DNA of 64,000 nt from Entoloma clypeatum (GCA_963565915.1 OY751485.1:4836001-4900000); one strand, 5' to 3'. Shown: positions 31,064 to 43,154, counted from the first letter of the stretch. Made by a program: numbers and translations. The notes: generated from the letters alone by a model not told the origin.

Positions 31064-31290
31064 TGTCATGTAGCGTGTTTCTCAACGTCGGAAAACATCA
31101 GATGAGTTGGAGTGGAGTAGCAGATGAGCAGATGCAACAGATGCAATGTCTGGTGGAAAGGACCTGGCTTCAACTTGTATGTTATGCCCCACTCTTTGAT
31201 GTGGTCCTCAATTTCAGATTGGTGGATGTCAGATGAGTGAAAGAGCGGATGAGTGGAAGAGCGGATGAGCGGAGGTGATGGAGAGAATGC
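31064..31290 (-). repeat. Gyp3 5' LTR, truncated
   Basis: Matches the first about 225 bp of the 3' LTR (plus coordinates TGTCATGTAGCG...), then similarity stops near 31290 and minisatellite-bearing sequence begins. U3 with the TATA box is missing. Confidence 0.8.
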
Positions 31291-32823
31291 TCAAACACCC
31301 TTTCTTCACCCACAACTCACGCCCAACATGTCCACTCGCGGCCAACATGTCCACTCGCGGCCAACATGTCCACTCGCGCCGAACACGTCCACTGATGCCC
31401 AACACATCAACTCATGCCCAACGACGCCCACTTATGCCCAACTAGTGTTTTGAAGTCACATTACTTAACTGCAAGTTAATGTTAACTTAACACAACTAAA
31501 CTCAAATTAACTTAACCCTATGGTTAAGGTTAACAACTTTGGTGTACCATTAACTGAAGTTGAACCTCTGAGAAAGTTTTTCATTAACTTTTTTAAACTG
31601 GTTTTAACTGGTTTTAACCAGTTAATCATGGCAGGAACTAGTTGCAGAAAGCCCTGGAATCTGCCTCATATTCACATTGTCACCACAGTCCATCATGGCT
31701 TCAAAACATGTTACAAACACACTGCAACTTCTTAATTCATCCACAGGAATTCTATCATGGTAAAATAGTGTATATAGTGTTTAAAACAGCAAAATGATGG
31801 ATCAAATCACACTGTAAATCGTGATGAACAGTGTATCATGGGTTTTCTCAGCACCAAAAACAATATTTTCTTACTTCCTCCCTTCCACAATATTAGTACT
31901 CTATATATACTATATGTATGTATACTATTGAAACATTGTATGTAAACCTATTGAGAGTATTGAAATGAAGCTCAAAGTCTGAATAAGATGAATATGAGTA
32001 ATATAAATCGAAAATTTGCCCAAATTTTTTTATTTCAGCTTTGGATTCTCCACATTCAGGGAATCTCAGGACACCTTCATTTTTTTAAATTTGGTTCATT
32101 CATTAGGGAGATATAACACTTTTTCTGAAATCTGCATATTTGATTATTTCTATCCTATCTGGACTTCTAAAAATTATACAAGGTGTTTCAAAAGGTGAAT
32201 ACATATCCCATGTGTAGTTCTATTACTTCAAAACTTGATGTTTCATAGAATGTGATCAGATTGTATTTTTTTTTTGACATTAAGCTAAGTTAACAAATTT
32301 AACTGGTTAATTTTGTCAAATAACCTAGAATAACTGGTTAAAACCAGTTTTAATCATACCTTAACTGTTTGTCTCAAAATTTGACTGGTTTAGTTAAGGT
32401 TAAGGCCTTCTAGGATAAATTCTTAACTCAGTCAAGTCAGGTTAATAAATTTTGAGGCCACTAATTTGACTTAATGTGACTTTGAAATACTACACCCAAC
32501 ACGTCCACTCGCACCCAACAACGTCCAGTCACGCCCAACGCTGTCAGACAGCGAGATTCAGGGACAGGGGAGAGGGGGTAAGCACACAAGACAACACGCA
32601 CATTCGCCGTCCAGTAGCACCTTCGTAGTGTACATACTATGAGTCTGGACCAGATCGAACTGGTCCAGTCTCATCAGACCTGAATAAACAGACCGACCAG
32701 ACCAGTCTCTCACCAGTCTGGTCTGGCTTTCAGAGGTGTCCATGAAAAAGTGAGACTGGTCCGGTCCTCAGTCTTCCCTTTTTGGGGTTCAAAAACGAGA
32801 CCAGACCGGACTTTAAAACACTA
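31291..32823. mobile_element. hAT-like remnant with minisatellite, host of hAT-G
   Basis: Minisatellite units (CCAACATGTCCACTCGCGG type) at 31310-31442 and 32493-32545 flank hAT-G. The right end, inverse of TAGTGTTTTAAAGTCCGGTC at 32823, is a TIR of the same type as hAT-F and the MITE. No matching left end is seen; the left boundary is simply where Gyp3 stops. Confidence 0.5.
31443..32492. mobile_element. hAT-G, 1050-bp non-autonomous hAT-like element
   Basis: Inverted ends TAGTGTTTTGAAGTCACATT and TAGTATTTCAAAGTCACATT. Flanking 8-mers TGCCCAAC and CACCCAAC match at six of eight and lie in minisatellite units. Subterminal AACTGGTTTTAACCAGTTAA repeats. The centre (about 31780-32220) resembles the centre of hAT-F. 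No coding frame. Confidence 0.65.
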
Positions 32824-34609
32824 GCTACAATGCTATAGAATGCTACAGTGCTACAGTGCTTCAGGGCTATGGGAACTACAGCATGCTATGACAAATCAGG
32901 GTGGTTCTTGTATAGGGATGTTTGCTATAAAAAAGTACACATCAGTTTGACCCTAATCTGGATTTGCTGATGCACCCCCCATCAAGCATCACAAGGTTCG
33001 AACCTTGGGTTCAGGTTCAGCCAGCCAGCAAACACGAACCTCCCATTGAGGTTCGGGTTCAACAATCTGGTGAACAGGAACCTGGACCTTGGGTCTGGTT
33101 TGGGTTCGGGCACCGGACCGCGGCCAGCCTAGATCCAGATACCAAACTGTCGTCCTCTAGCCACAATCGAACTGCCATTGGATCGACCCACAAAAGCTCC
33201 CTTGGGCTGTCAATGACACACTTGTCTCCAGATCCTGTGATCCTGTCGTGCAGCACACCCAAGAGCTCTTTGCCTTCTTCAGTTGAGACACCAAGGGGGT
33301 ACGTAACTCAGCAAAACACTCTCCCACCTTCCCCGAAAACATTTCCGACTCCGAGCTCAACCATCAGCAAACCCTGATTTTTCCCATAGCCTGTCATAGC
33401 ATCCTGACCTAGCTGAGAGCATCCCATAGCACCCATAGTATAATAACTTACTAGTTACCTAGTTCTGACTAGGTTCCATCATATTGGACAAGTTGGAATG
33501 TTGACACAATATATACAAAAATACATCATGGCATAATAACATATCCTTTATATCTTTGCAATGTTGGTCAATAGAGGTTTGAGTTTATTGTAGGAGGCCC
33601 ATGCGAGACAAGTGGTGTGAACACGTGAACATTGATTGAAGTTCAACAATGGACAAAGTCATGTCAACAAAGTCATGTGACCACATTTGTACTTGAGTCA
33701 AACTTTTTTTTCTTCAATCCCGTCCTCTTCCACTTCTGTGATGCTGCCACCATGCCACAAGCATCCACGAGCTCTAAAGTAAGCCACATCATTTTCTATA
33801 TGTATCCGCTACTAACTGACTTACATATTTAGAGTTGTTGCCTGGGGTCATGACTAATGAGAGCAACAGCCAAATATGTGAGTCCTGACACATCATCAAG
33901 ACAACATCGGCTGACCCAACCACCTTCCTTCGCGCCCAACGGCCGTCCCTTGTGCCCAACCATGTTTCTTCATGTCTAACAGCTTCTCTGCACCCAACAG
34001 CCATCCCTCATGCCCAACAGATGCGTCTTGTGCCCAACGGCCTCATGGGGGTTAGAATGCACTGTCAGAGGTGCTTGAGAAGGAACGTAGAGCAGTCGTG
34101 CACGCCTTGACCTTTGCGTCTTTCTCTCATAGTTTATTCATTGTTGCATTCCCCTTCATTACATGACATAGAATACAGTGAATATAATGATTTTGAATTC
34201 TACTTATTTTATGTGCAAAAGAATCTGCCCAATCTGGTGTTATGGGGACCCCATTCTATGGAAGCTATGAGGGCTATACATACTAGGATGCTACACAGAA
34301 GGACCCTGTCTGTCTAGCACTGGACAGGATTGATGGTATCTGTGACAGCATCATATAGTTGTGACGTGGGAATTGACAGTGTTGCATAGCAAAGCACCCT
34401 TGCTATGGCACTATGCCGCTATACAACACTGTGCAGGACTGTCTAACGTCACCAGGGTTTGCTGATGACAATGTGATTAAAGGATCACCCCTCAATCTTG
34501 ACCTCATCTTCAGCTCTCTCTACCTCGTTAAACCTGTTATGGAGAAGCTTGGTAAGTTCAGAGACCATGAGCTCCACCTTGCATTGTCTAAACCAGCTTG
34601 GCGCATTGT
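32824..34609. other. Unclassified repeat-derived sequence
   Basis: Degenerate GCTACAGTGCTAT-like repeats (32825-32890 and around 34225-34430), and a minisatellite piece at 33920-34045. A short ORF from ATG 33752 has a plausible intron start (GTAAGC) but ends at once. No conserved protein frame is recognisable on either strand. Confidence 0.4.
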
Positions 34610-34819
34610 GTAGGAATGGGTCGGAAATCATCGGAGCTGATTGGACTGTAACAGTATTTCCCCCTTAGGGCCGAACCCATGAGGCCTAAGGACCTAGGTG
34701 GTCGGTGCGCATGAAATGTGTCATGTGATGTGTTGGTTGAAAATACCATCCGAGTGGTTCTTTCTTCTTGTTCTCCCCATTACCTTCTCGCTTCAAAAAC
34801 TCTTCCGATAAACCTCAAA

Positions 34820-35777
34820 ATGTCAGCAAACAAATTCCAAAAAGAATTGGAGGCATTGCAGGCCAAACTCATGGAGGTGGAGGCTAAGAAGCGAGCGGCG
34901 GAGGAGGAGGCTGCCAAGAAGGCTGAGGAGGAGCGGAGAGCAGAGGAAGAGAGGGTAGCAGAGGAGACACGGGTAGCGGAGGAGATGCATCGGGCATCAG
35001 AGCTGGCGGCTCAGAAGAGGGCTGATGAAGTGGCCACTGTGCAAGGCGCATTGAGCAAGGGGTCAGGGATGCAGCAGGCGGAGAAGAAGAAGAGGACAAC
35101 AAAGAAGAGGAAGGTGGAGGAGGTGATGGTGATGGTTGGAGAGGGGTCGGGAGTCAGGGTTGGATTCAGCACCTGCGATAGGTGCATTATGAAGGGTGTC
35201 GAGTGCGAACACGATGAGTGAGTTCTTCTTTGGTGTGTCTTTTCTGTTTTAACCTTTTGTTTTAGGAATAAGTCGTCCTATAAGGGTTGTGTCAAAGACA
35301 AGAAGAAGTGCGAGGTCGGAGCGTTGGAGGGAAAGTCGGAGGTGAAGGAGGTGAAGAAAACGGTGAAGGTGAATAAGGGGAAGAAAAAGGCGTCAGAGAT
35401 GCCATTGGAAAGCAGGTTGGAGGACACCATCTTGGGTGTCCTCAAGATGATACTGGCAGAGACGAGGCAGGTGAGGTGACTGCTAACAGCAGTTGAAGAC
35501 TTGGTTGAACACTGAGTATCAGCCAAAATCGCCAGAGGGGTCAGAGGAGGGGTCGGAGTCGGAGATGGATATGGCGGAGGAGACGCACAAGTTGAGGCTG
35601 GAGAAGAGGATCACAAGGAGGATTAGGAAGGACATAGTGAATAGGAAGAGGTTGGAGTTGTCAGAGCTGTTGGACAATTCCGACATGTCAATTTTGGAGC
35701 TGTTGGAGAAGGCGGAGGAGGAGGAGGAGTCGGACAAGGAGGAGGGTCCGTCAAACAAGAAACAATGTACTGAGTAG
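34820..35777 (+). pseudogene. Gyp4 antisense gene: coiled-coil/zinc-cluster protein, decayed
   Basis: Same gene as at 23645-24639. Exon 1 34820-35217 (MSANKFQKELEALQ; Lys/Glu/Ala coiled coil; basic KKKRTTKKRK; then CDRCIMKGVEC), intron 35218-35265 (GTGAGT...TTTTAG) at the identical phase-2 site, then the second half of the cluster, where the fourth Cys is Tyr (SSYKGCVKDKKKC). A TGA near 35478 and a frameshift precede the acidic tail (35493-35777, ending NKKQCTE). Its stop is 26 bp from the pol stop, tail to tail. Preceded by TTTCCCCCTTAGGGCCGAACC as in Gyp3. Confidence 0.72.
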
Positions 35778-35803
35778 ATAGTAATAGTATTTGTTTCCTT
35801 GTT

Positions 35804-38800
35804 TCAGAGCGATGTGAGCAGACCCGGTTTGTCAGGATAAGCGGAATGAAAGTTGGAGACAAGCTCGGGGGCATTTTCCAATTCATTGGCTGGTAGCCAA
35901 GAGAATTCTTCATCAGTGTTTTCATATCCTAACCAACGGACAAAATATAGTAGCTTGCAGCTACATCGTCGGTTGATCTTTGAGTCGATGATTTTGGCAA
36001 TCTCATACTCTAGTTCTCTGTCAATGTCGATTGGAGGAGGCGGAGGTTGGGTCTGATTCAGAATGGTGTTTGGAGTTGCAGGTTCAAGCATGGAGACATG
36101 GTAGATGGGGTGAACACCGCGGAATGTGTCAGGGAGTTGGAGGGTAAAGGAGTGTGTGCCAGGTTGTGCAATGATCTCATATGGTCCCAAGTACTTTTCT
36201 GAGAGTTTCTTGGATGGGTGTGTTGTGTGGAAGAACTGTGCTTTGACAAAAACCTGTTCTCCAACAGAGAACGTCAGAGGTGCGATCCGATTCTTGTTGG
36301 AGGACTTTTGGTAATGTTGTTGAGTGTCGGAGATGGTGGCTTTCAGTTCTTGGTGAAGTTCGTCTAAGTTGGTCACAAAGGATCGGGCTTGGAAAGAGGC
36401 GAGGTCTCGGTCCAGGTGAACAGTAATGTTCGGATGGTAACCCTTGTTAGCAAAGAAGGGAGATATGCCAGTGGTAGCACTAGGTGTGTTGTACGCGAAC
36501 TCTGCAATCGGAAGGAGAGCGGACCAGTTGTCCTGTTGGTAGTTGCAGAATATCTGTAACCGGAGGTGAAGTGCAGGGTCATGTTCAGAGCCTTTCCGAG
36601 AGATCAGAAGAATCGGGAGACAAATTCGGGGCTGTGGTCAGAGGTGACATGTTCAGGGATGCCGTGTTTAGAGAAGACATGTAATACGAAGAGTACAGCA
36701 AGGGCTTCGGAGGTGCAGTGAATGGTTGTCAGAATGAAGATACTTTGCTTCATTAATTGGTCAACAATAACGAGGATGGAATCAAAGTTGTTGGAGGTCG
36801 GAAGGGTCTTGATGAAATCCATTGATATAGAATTCCAAGGACCTTCAGGGATCGGAAGCTGTTTGAGTAGGCTGTAAGGCTTGTGTCTTTGTGGCTTTGA
36901 TCACATGCAAGTGGTACATGATTTGCAATAGTGTTTAACAAAATCTCGTATTCCGGGCCAGGTGTAATCATGCTGAATGAGACTGAGTGTCTTGTTCTGA
37001 CCTGGGTGTCCAGCAAGCATATGATCGTGCTTGTGCTGTAGGACTCGGAGTCAGAGGTCGTCAGAGTTGGGAACATATATCTGATTGTCATGTCGGAGGA
37101 AACCATCAGGGTCGAGAGATCAGCGGGGTTTAGGATCTTTGGAAAGAGTGTTGTAAAGAGTGTTGTAAGGGAGTGCTGTGAGTATGTCATGGTGGAGCTT
37201 CTCTGTGTCCATGATAATGGTTGCACGGAGGATGGGCTCAAGGAGTTGGGTCGCACAAACTGAAGCAGAGAGTTGTTCTTGTGAAAAGACTGGTCAGAGG
37301 TTGGTCAGATTGATGTTGACGTAGTCGCTATTTCCCCCTTTAGGGTAGACATCCCAACGTCTAGTTAGAGAGTCAGGTTTAGTTCCCAATCGGCGGGGTG
37401 GAATCAGATGATGAGGTTGAATTGAGAAAGGTATTCCGACCATTGGACTTGTCGGCGTGAAAGGACTTTGGTGGTGGCAAAATACTCGAGATTTTTGTGG
37501 TCGGTAATGACGTCAATCGGAGTACCGGAGCCTTCGAGATAATGGCGCCAAGTCTTAAAAGCCTCGAAGATGGCCAGGAGTTCTTTATCATGGGTGTCGT
37601 AGTTGAGTTCATGGGCCGTGAAAGTGCGGGAATGGAATGCGACGGGGTGGACTTCATTGTTGGAGGTGATGATCGACAAAATAGCCGCTAGGGCATAGTC
37701 AGATGCGTCGGTTTTGACAATTATCAGAGAGTCAGGGATTCAGTGTGTCAGGATCAGAGCAGTGGTAGGTGCCTTCTTCAGGTCATTAAAGGAGGTTTGA
37801 GTGTCATCGGAGAACAGCCAAGTGGCATGTTTTTGTCGTCAAATGAGTGAGTGGGATGGTGATGTTGGAATAGAATGGAATGAAACTTTGGTAAAAATTT
37901 GCAAAACCTAGAAAGGACTGGATGTCCTTTACTCTGCGCAGTTCAGGCCAATCCTGAATAATCTTGACTTTCGCTTCCAACATTTTGAGTCCGTCGGGAG
38001 AAAGGATAAATCCAAGCTATTCTACAGTTTTGGCAGAGAAGTCACACTTGTTGGTGTGGGCATAAAGACCATGTTGTCGGAGTTGTTGGAGGACTTCTCG
38101 GACATGTTTTTTGTGTTCCTCAGGGTTGTCGGAGTAGATCAGGATGTCATTGAGGTAAATGGTAACACAGATGTCCAGAAGGTCAGAGAAGATGTCGTTC
38201 ATAAAACATTGGAAGGCTGCAGGTGCGTTAGACAATCCAAATGGCATGACTAACCATTCAAACAATCCATAGCGAGTGTGGAATGCAGTTTTCCATTCAT
38301 CACCTTCAGTGATGCGGACTAGGTGGTATGGTGTCGGAGGTCTATGGTGGTATAAACATGTGCTTTGCCGGCAGTGCCTAAGAGGTCAGAGATGAGCGGA
38401 AGTGGGTATTGGTCCTTCTTCATGATTTTGTTCAGGCCTCGGTAGTTGACGCAGAGTCGGAGTGATCCATCTTTCTTTCAGATGAAGAGGATCGGAGCGC
38501 CGTGAGGTGAACTAGAAGGTTTGATGAAACCAATATTGAGATACTCGTCAATGAAGGCTTGGAGGGATCCAAGTTCGGATTGTGAGAGTGAGTACATCGG
38601 ACCAATCGGAGGGGAAGTACCTTCCTCCAAATTGATCTTGAGGTCGTAAGGTCGGTGGGGTGCGAGGGTGTCGGCTTTTTTCTTACTGAATACATCAGCA
38701 AAATCATGGTATTCCTTGGGTATGCCAGAGAGGTCGGGAGCATCGTCAGAGACTAGTGTTTAAAAGTCCGGTCCAGTTCTTGGTTTTTTTGCGGTTTATC

Positions 38801-39680
38801 CTTTTTAAAAAATGGCTTCAGAAATCCAGATAAAATCACTAAAATTACCGACATATTTGGGCAGATGGAGGACATAGAAAACCGGGGGGTCTTCTCTTGG
38901 ATGAAAAGATTCTGCCCAGCCATTGTTGAGATATTTCAACATGTCATAAAAGCAAATGGCAGCTAAAATAAATGGGGGTCATCTCTTGGATGATGAAATT
39001 CCATCCAGTAGTTGTTGAGATATTCACAAAAACAAAAAAACCGGACCTTTAAACACTATCAGAGACGGATGTGGAATTGGCGGAGATGTCAGAGATTTGA
39101 ATGTGGAAAGTGTATGCCCCAGGAGCTTTACAAGCATGGAGATATGCGGCTGCATTGACCATGGTAATCTGTGGCGGATCGGAGGTGTTCAGAGTGAGCA
39201 GATTGGAGGTGCCCATCGGAGAGGGCGGACACTGCAGACATGGTGGAGCTGCCTCAGCAGTTGATGTCGGACTCGGACTCAGAGTGTCAGGTAACGTAGA
39301 ACAGAATAAGATACTGCCCAATACCCAGTCAATCAACGGATTGTAGCGGGTGAGCCAGTTGTGTCCTAGAACCAAATTACAAGACAAATTGAGGGTTGTC
39401 ACATAAAATGTGATGGTCAGAAGTTCACTGGAAGGGAATCGGAGAGGAAGATCGATAGATTGCATAATATAAGTATTTGAAGAACCGTCAAAAAGATAGG
39501 TGAAGGAATCGGAGTCGGAGATAAGAAATAAATCTGGTATCTGCGAAGCAATGTGTAGAGCCAGAATCAATAAGAGTCTTTATTGGAAGAGAATTGGAAA
39601 AGGTCAGAGATATCAAATCAATACATAGAGAGTTCGGATTTGAGAGAGCGGACACATTGAGTCGGAGGGTTTCCAAAGGT
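35804..39680 (-). pseudogene. pol: Gyp4 pol, multiply frameshifted
   Basis: Protease DSGSTH near 39560; RT ([17 protein letters not shown] at 38220-38265; catalytic motif degenerate as YLNDIL); RNase H (VHPVAFHSRTF...VITDHKNLEYF, 37404-37660); integrase with SDHSPEF near 36640 and a deletion after HFTSGY; chromodomain ELEYEIAKIID...FVRWLGYENTDEEFSWLP at 35830-36000. At least five frame breaks. Without the MITE the frame runs TSVSDDAPDLSGIPKEY. Confidence 0.85.
38754..39058. mobile_element. 305-bp hAT-type MITE with perfect 8-bp target duplication
   Basis: Inverted ends TAGTGTTTAAAAGTCCGGTC and TAGTGTTTAAAGGTCCGG. Target duplication TCAGAGAC at 38746-38753 and 39059-39066. Its removal restores the Gyp4 reading frame. 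No coding capacity. Confidence 0.92.
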
Positions 39681-42600
39681 GCACGAAAGGAGTCAACGCA
39701 ATCCCCAGTACATGCTGAAATCTGAGGACTGCTTACTATTTTTTTGACTTGGTCATCTTCTCCGATTTGTCCTCAGCTTGGGCTGCGCAGGCATTTGCTT
39801 TGGCATTAGAAGACGATTTCTTTGAGCAGTCAGAAGCCCGATGACCAATGTTGCCGCAAAACATGCATAAATTATTGTCAAATCGTCATTGGCGTTCTTG
39901 GGGAGTCAATTTCCCGTCTTTGCCAAGTTTGTCAGAAAGGGCGGATTTCAGAGAGGTATGTAGATGACAATTTTTGTTGTTGTTGCGAGTTGGGTTTAGA
40001 CGATGAAGAGTTGTTGGAGGATGATGAAGCGGGGGTCTGTTTCTTGTCAGATTTGTCGGATTTGTCAGACTTTGGAGTAGATTTGTTGCAGGAGCGCGAT
40101 TTCTTGCGTTGACATTCCCAGTAGCGAGCATTGATGTTATGGGCCATTATCTTCAACTCAGCCAGAGTCTCAGGTTTGGGGTAGGTCCCTAAAACATCTT
40201 TGATATGTTCTGCTAAACTGGTGTAGTACTGATATCGGAGCGTGCCATCATCCCACTGCATGAGCAGAAAGACTAGTGTTTGAGGGTTCGGTTCGGTTCG
40301 GTTTTTTGCCCCAAAAATGGGTGGACCGAGACCGGACCAGTCTTTCAATCACTCAGAAATAAGATAGACCAAGACTGAACCGGTGCGAACTGGTCTCGGC
40401 ATGTCATTTTGCTTGGACTGGACTGGTCCAAACTGGTCTAGACCGGTCGTAACTACGGTAATACACTAATAATATAAAAACATGTGTTGGGCGCGAGACA
40501 ACACTGTTGGACGCAAGTGAGGGGGCCGTTGGGCATGAGTGAGGGGCCGTTGGTTGTGAGAGGAACACGAGAGTGGGCCGTTGCACATGAGTGGGGAGCG
40601 TTGCACATGAGAAGGTGCCGTTGGGCATTAGAGAGGGCCGTTGCGTGCTAGTACGGGCAGTTGGGCACGAGGGGCAGCCGTTGCGCACACAAGGGGGACC
40701 TTGGGTGTTAGAGGTGGCCGTTGGGCATGCGAAGGGTCCGTTGGGCGTGAAGGGGCGGCATTGGATGGGAAGGGAGGCCGTTGGGCATTAGAGGGGGCCG
40801 TTGGGCACTAGTAGGGGCCGTTGGGCACGTGAGGGGGCCATTGGGCATGAAGGGGCGGCATTGGGTGCGAAGGGAGGCCATTGGGTGTTAAAGGGGGCCG
40901 TTGGGCACGAGGGGTGGCCATTGGGCAGCGGTGGTGGCCATTGGGCGGAAGTGGAGCCAGGTGGAGGGGAGGTGGGGGAATAAAAAGTGTGTGATTTTGC
41001 TCAAGGTCAGATTTATGGTTCGAATTTTGGCAATTGCCAAGAGTCCTTGGCATGAATGCCGAGTGATTTGCGTCGTTGAAAGTCGCGCCGTCAATGCCCA
41101 ATCTGTGGCACTGGAAGTCCTAAAAATAGTTCTAAACCTATGTAGAGATACTTAGAAGCTAATAGTAAGTATTTAAACAATTAGATACATGAGATATGTA
41201 TGGTAGAAAGTCTGTACTGCAAAATGATACACAAAACACACTGTAAATCGTGATAAAAAGTGCATCATGAGTTCCCTCAAACACAAAAACCAGTATTTTC
41301 TTGCTTCCTCCTTTCCACAACCACTTTAAACTAACTGTAATATATATATGCTATTGAATCATCGTATGTGAACCTATTGAGACCCTTCAAATAAAATTAA
41401 AGGACTTCATAAGGTGAATATGGGCAAAGATAGGTCGAAAATTTCATCAAAAATTTTTATTTCAGGATTGGATTCTCCTCATTCAGGGGACCTCCCAGCA
41501 CCTTCATTTTTCAAATTTGGTTCATTCATTAGAGAGATATAACACTTTTACTGAAATATGTACATTTGATTATCCCTATCTGATCTGGACTTCTAAAATT
41601 TATATAAGGTGTTTCAGAAGGTGAATACATATCCCATGTATAGTTCTATTATCTCAACCTATTATTAGACTATGAGGAAGGGGCTGCGCGCACCTGCGCG
41701 ATGCATTCTGCACCTTGTTTACTATTATTTGGTGGGAGCGCCACATTGCTATCTGTGGCAAAATTTCACAAAATAAATACATAGAAAGTGACATATGATG
41801 CTATAATACTTAATTGATATTGTGCACAAATGGGTTGCTCCTGTGTAAGACATGTAGGCAGATGTGTGATGTTTTTTGTAAGTGTGTTTACATTTATTTG
41901 ACAGATTTGATGCGCGTGTGATGCACGTCCAAACGAGGGCAGGCGCAGGCTCTTTGCCCTTGTTTGCTTTTCTGGGCCAAACCCTTTGCCCAGTTCGCCA
42001 TCTGACTCTGATGCCCAGCCCTCTCATGCCCAACGGCCCTCTCTCATGCCCAACGGTCTCGACTCACATCCAACGGCCCTCACTCGTGCCCAACGGCCCT
42101 CTTTCTTGCCCAACGGCCCTCTCTCATGCCCAACAGCTTCGACCCATGCCCAACGCCCACCACTTGAGCCCAACGGCCCTCTCTCATCCCCAACAGCCCC
42201 CACTGCTGCCCAACGGCTTCGACTCACACCTAACGCCGTCCATTCATGCCCAACAGCTTTGACCCGTGCCCAACGCCCTCTCTCATCCCCAATGGCCCCC
42301 ACTGGTGCCCAACGGCCTCGACTCATGCCTAACGCCCTCCCTTCATGCCCAACAGCCTCAACTCATGCGCAAGGGCCACCACTTGAGCCCAATGGGCCCC
42401 ACTCATGTGCAACGGCCTGTCCTCATGCCCTGTAAATACATATATAGACCCTGTATTAGCACCCAAAAGACCGGTTTTTTTGTCGAGACCAAAGACTGGG
42501 GCCATCCCAATTTAGCAAGACCAAGACCGCAGTCTCGGTCTATTTCAGTTCATTTTTTGGTTCAGTCTGGTCTGGTTCCAGTCCTATTGGACTGAACCTT

Positions 42601-43154
42601 GAAACACTAGGAAAGACGTTTGAAGTCCACATTGTAACGTAGGATCTTCTGATTGTCGCGCATCCGAAGGTGATCCAGACTATCCTCTGCTTCTCTGGTT
42701 GGATCAATAGGTCTGAATTCAGATCGGAGGATGTGCACAAAGGTGGACCAATCGTCCAACCAGACAGTGTCATTGTCAGACTCTCCCAAGAGGGTGGGCT
42801 CAAACCATTTGAGCGCGGTTCCTTGGAGGTATAATAGAGCAAAACTGACTTTGTTATCATCATTGTCAAAAGCGGGGTTGTTTCGGAAATACAGGGTGCC
42901 TTGTGCGAGGAAACTGGTGAGTTTCCAAGAGTCGGAACCATCAAAAGTATTGGGTTCCTTCAACTTCTTTTTCAGAGTCTTCAGAGTCTCTCTATGTCGA
43001 AGCTCCTGCGTCATAAGCATAATTGTTTTGGCGAGGTTTGGAGTTTGCTCATGATGGAAAGGATTGTTATCATCAAACGGAGAGGTCGGAGATATGGGGT
43101 CGGGTTTGGGTGCAGATTCTTCTGTGGGAAAATCTTGGAACATATGTAGAAATG
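39681..43154 (-). pseudogene. gag: Gyp4 gag, split by hAT-F copy 2
   Basis: Gag domain in 42610-43150 (LAKTIMLMTQELRHRE; FLAQGTLYFRNNPAF; WSTFVHILRSEFRPID) resuming at about 40265 with WDDGTLRYQYYTSLAEHIKDVL, then a Ser/Lys/Gln-rich linker and a CCHC knuckle CMFCGNIGHRASDC (about 39840-39880). Stops after EIRPF. The N-terminus and leader are removed by the Gyp2-b junction. Confidence 0.8.
40274..42609 (+). mobile_element. hAT-F copy 2, 2336-bp non-autonomous hAT element
   Basis: Ends TAGTGTTTGAGGGTTCGGTT (40274) and, inverted, TAGTGTTTCAAGGTTCAGTC (42609). Flanking 8-mers AGAAAGAC (40266-40273) and GGAAAGAC (42610-42617) match at seven of eight, and Gyp4 gag resumes on both sides. Two minisatellites (40490-40970 and 42010-42430) flank a non-coding centre. 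Subterminal repeats of GGTCTAGACC/GACCGGTC type. No transposase. Confidence 0.88.

Larger units (their letters stand above)
16786..31290 (-). mobile_element. Gyp3, gypsy element with antisense zinc-cluster gene; host of Gyp1-c and hAT-M
   Basis: Minus-strand element with its 3' LTR at the left (16786-16928 continuing at 23114-23513) and a truncated 5' LTR at the right (31064 to about 31290). Order in minus reading: LTR fragment, primer site (31051-31061), gag, protease, RT, integrase, chromodomain, antisense gene, polypurine tract (about 23514-23527), 3' LTR. RNase H is deleted. It lies in the 3' end of the BED/hAT gene. Without insertions it is about 6.4 kb. Confidence 0.85.
34610..43154 (-). 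mobile_element. Gyp4, gypsy element related to Gyp3, truncated at both ends
   Basis: Minus-strand element: only about 40 bp of 3' LTR (ending TGTAACA at 34652) next to the purine tract, then antisense gene, pol, gag. The 5' end is lost at the Gyp2-b LTR (43155). It is interrupted by a MITE (38754-39058) and hAT-F copy 2 (40274-42609). Same gene order as Gyp3 but RNase H is kept. Left limit approximate. Confidence 0.82.

Noticed and set aside
33752..33900. Start of a spliced gene (ATG, GTAAGC...TTTAG)
   Set aside because: The joined frame stops after a few codons and runs into a minisatellite; no homologous motif.
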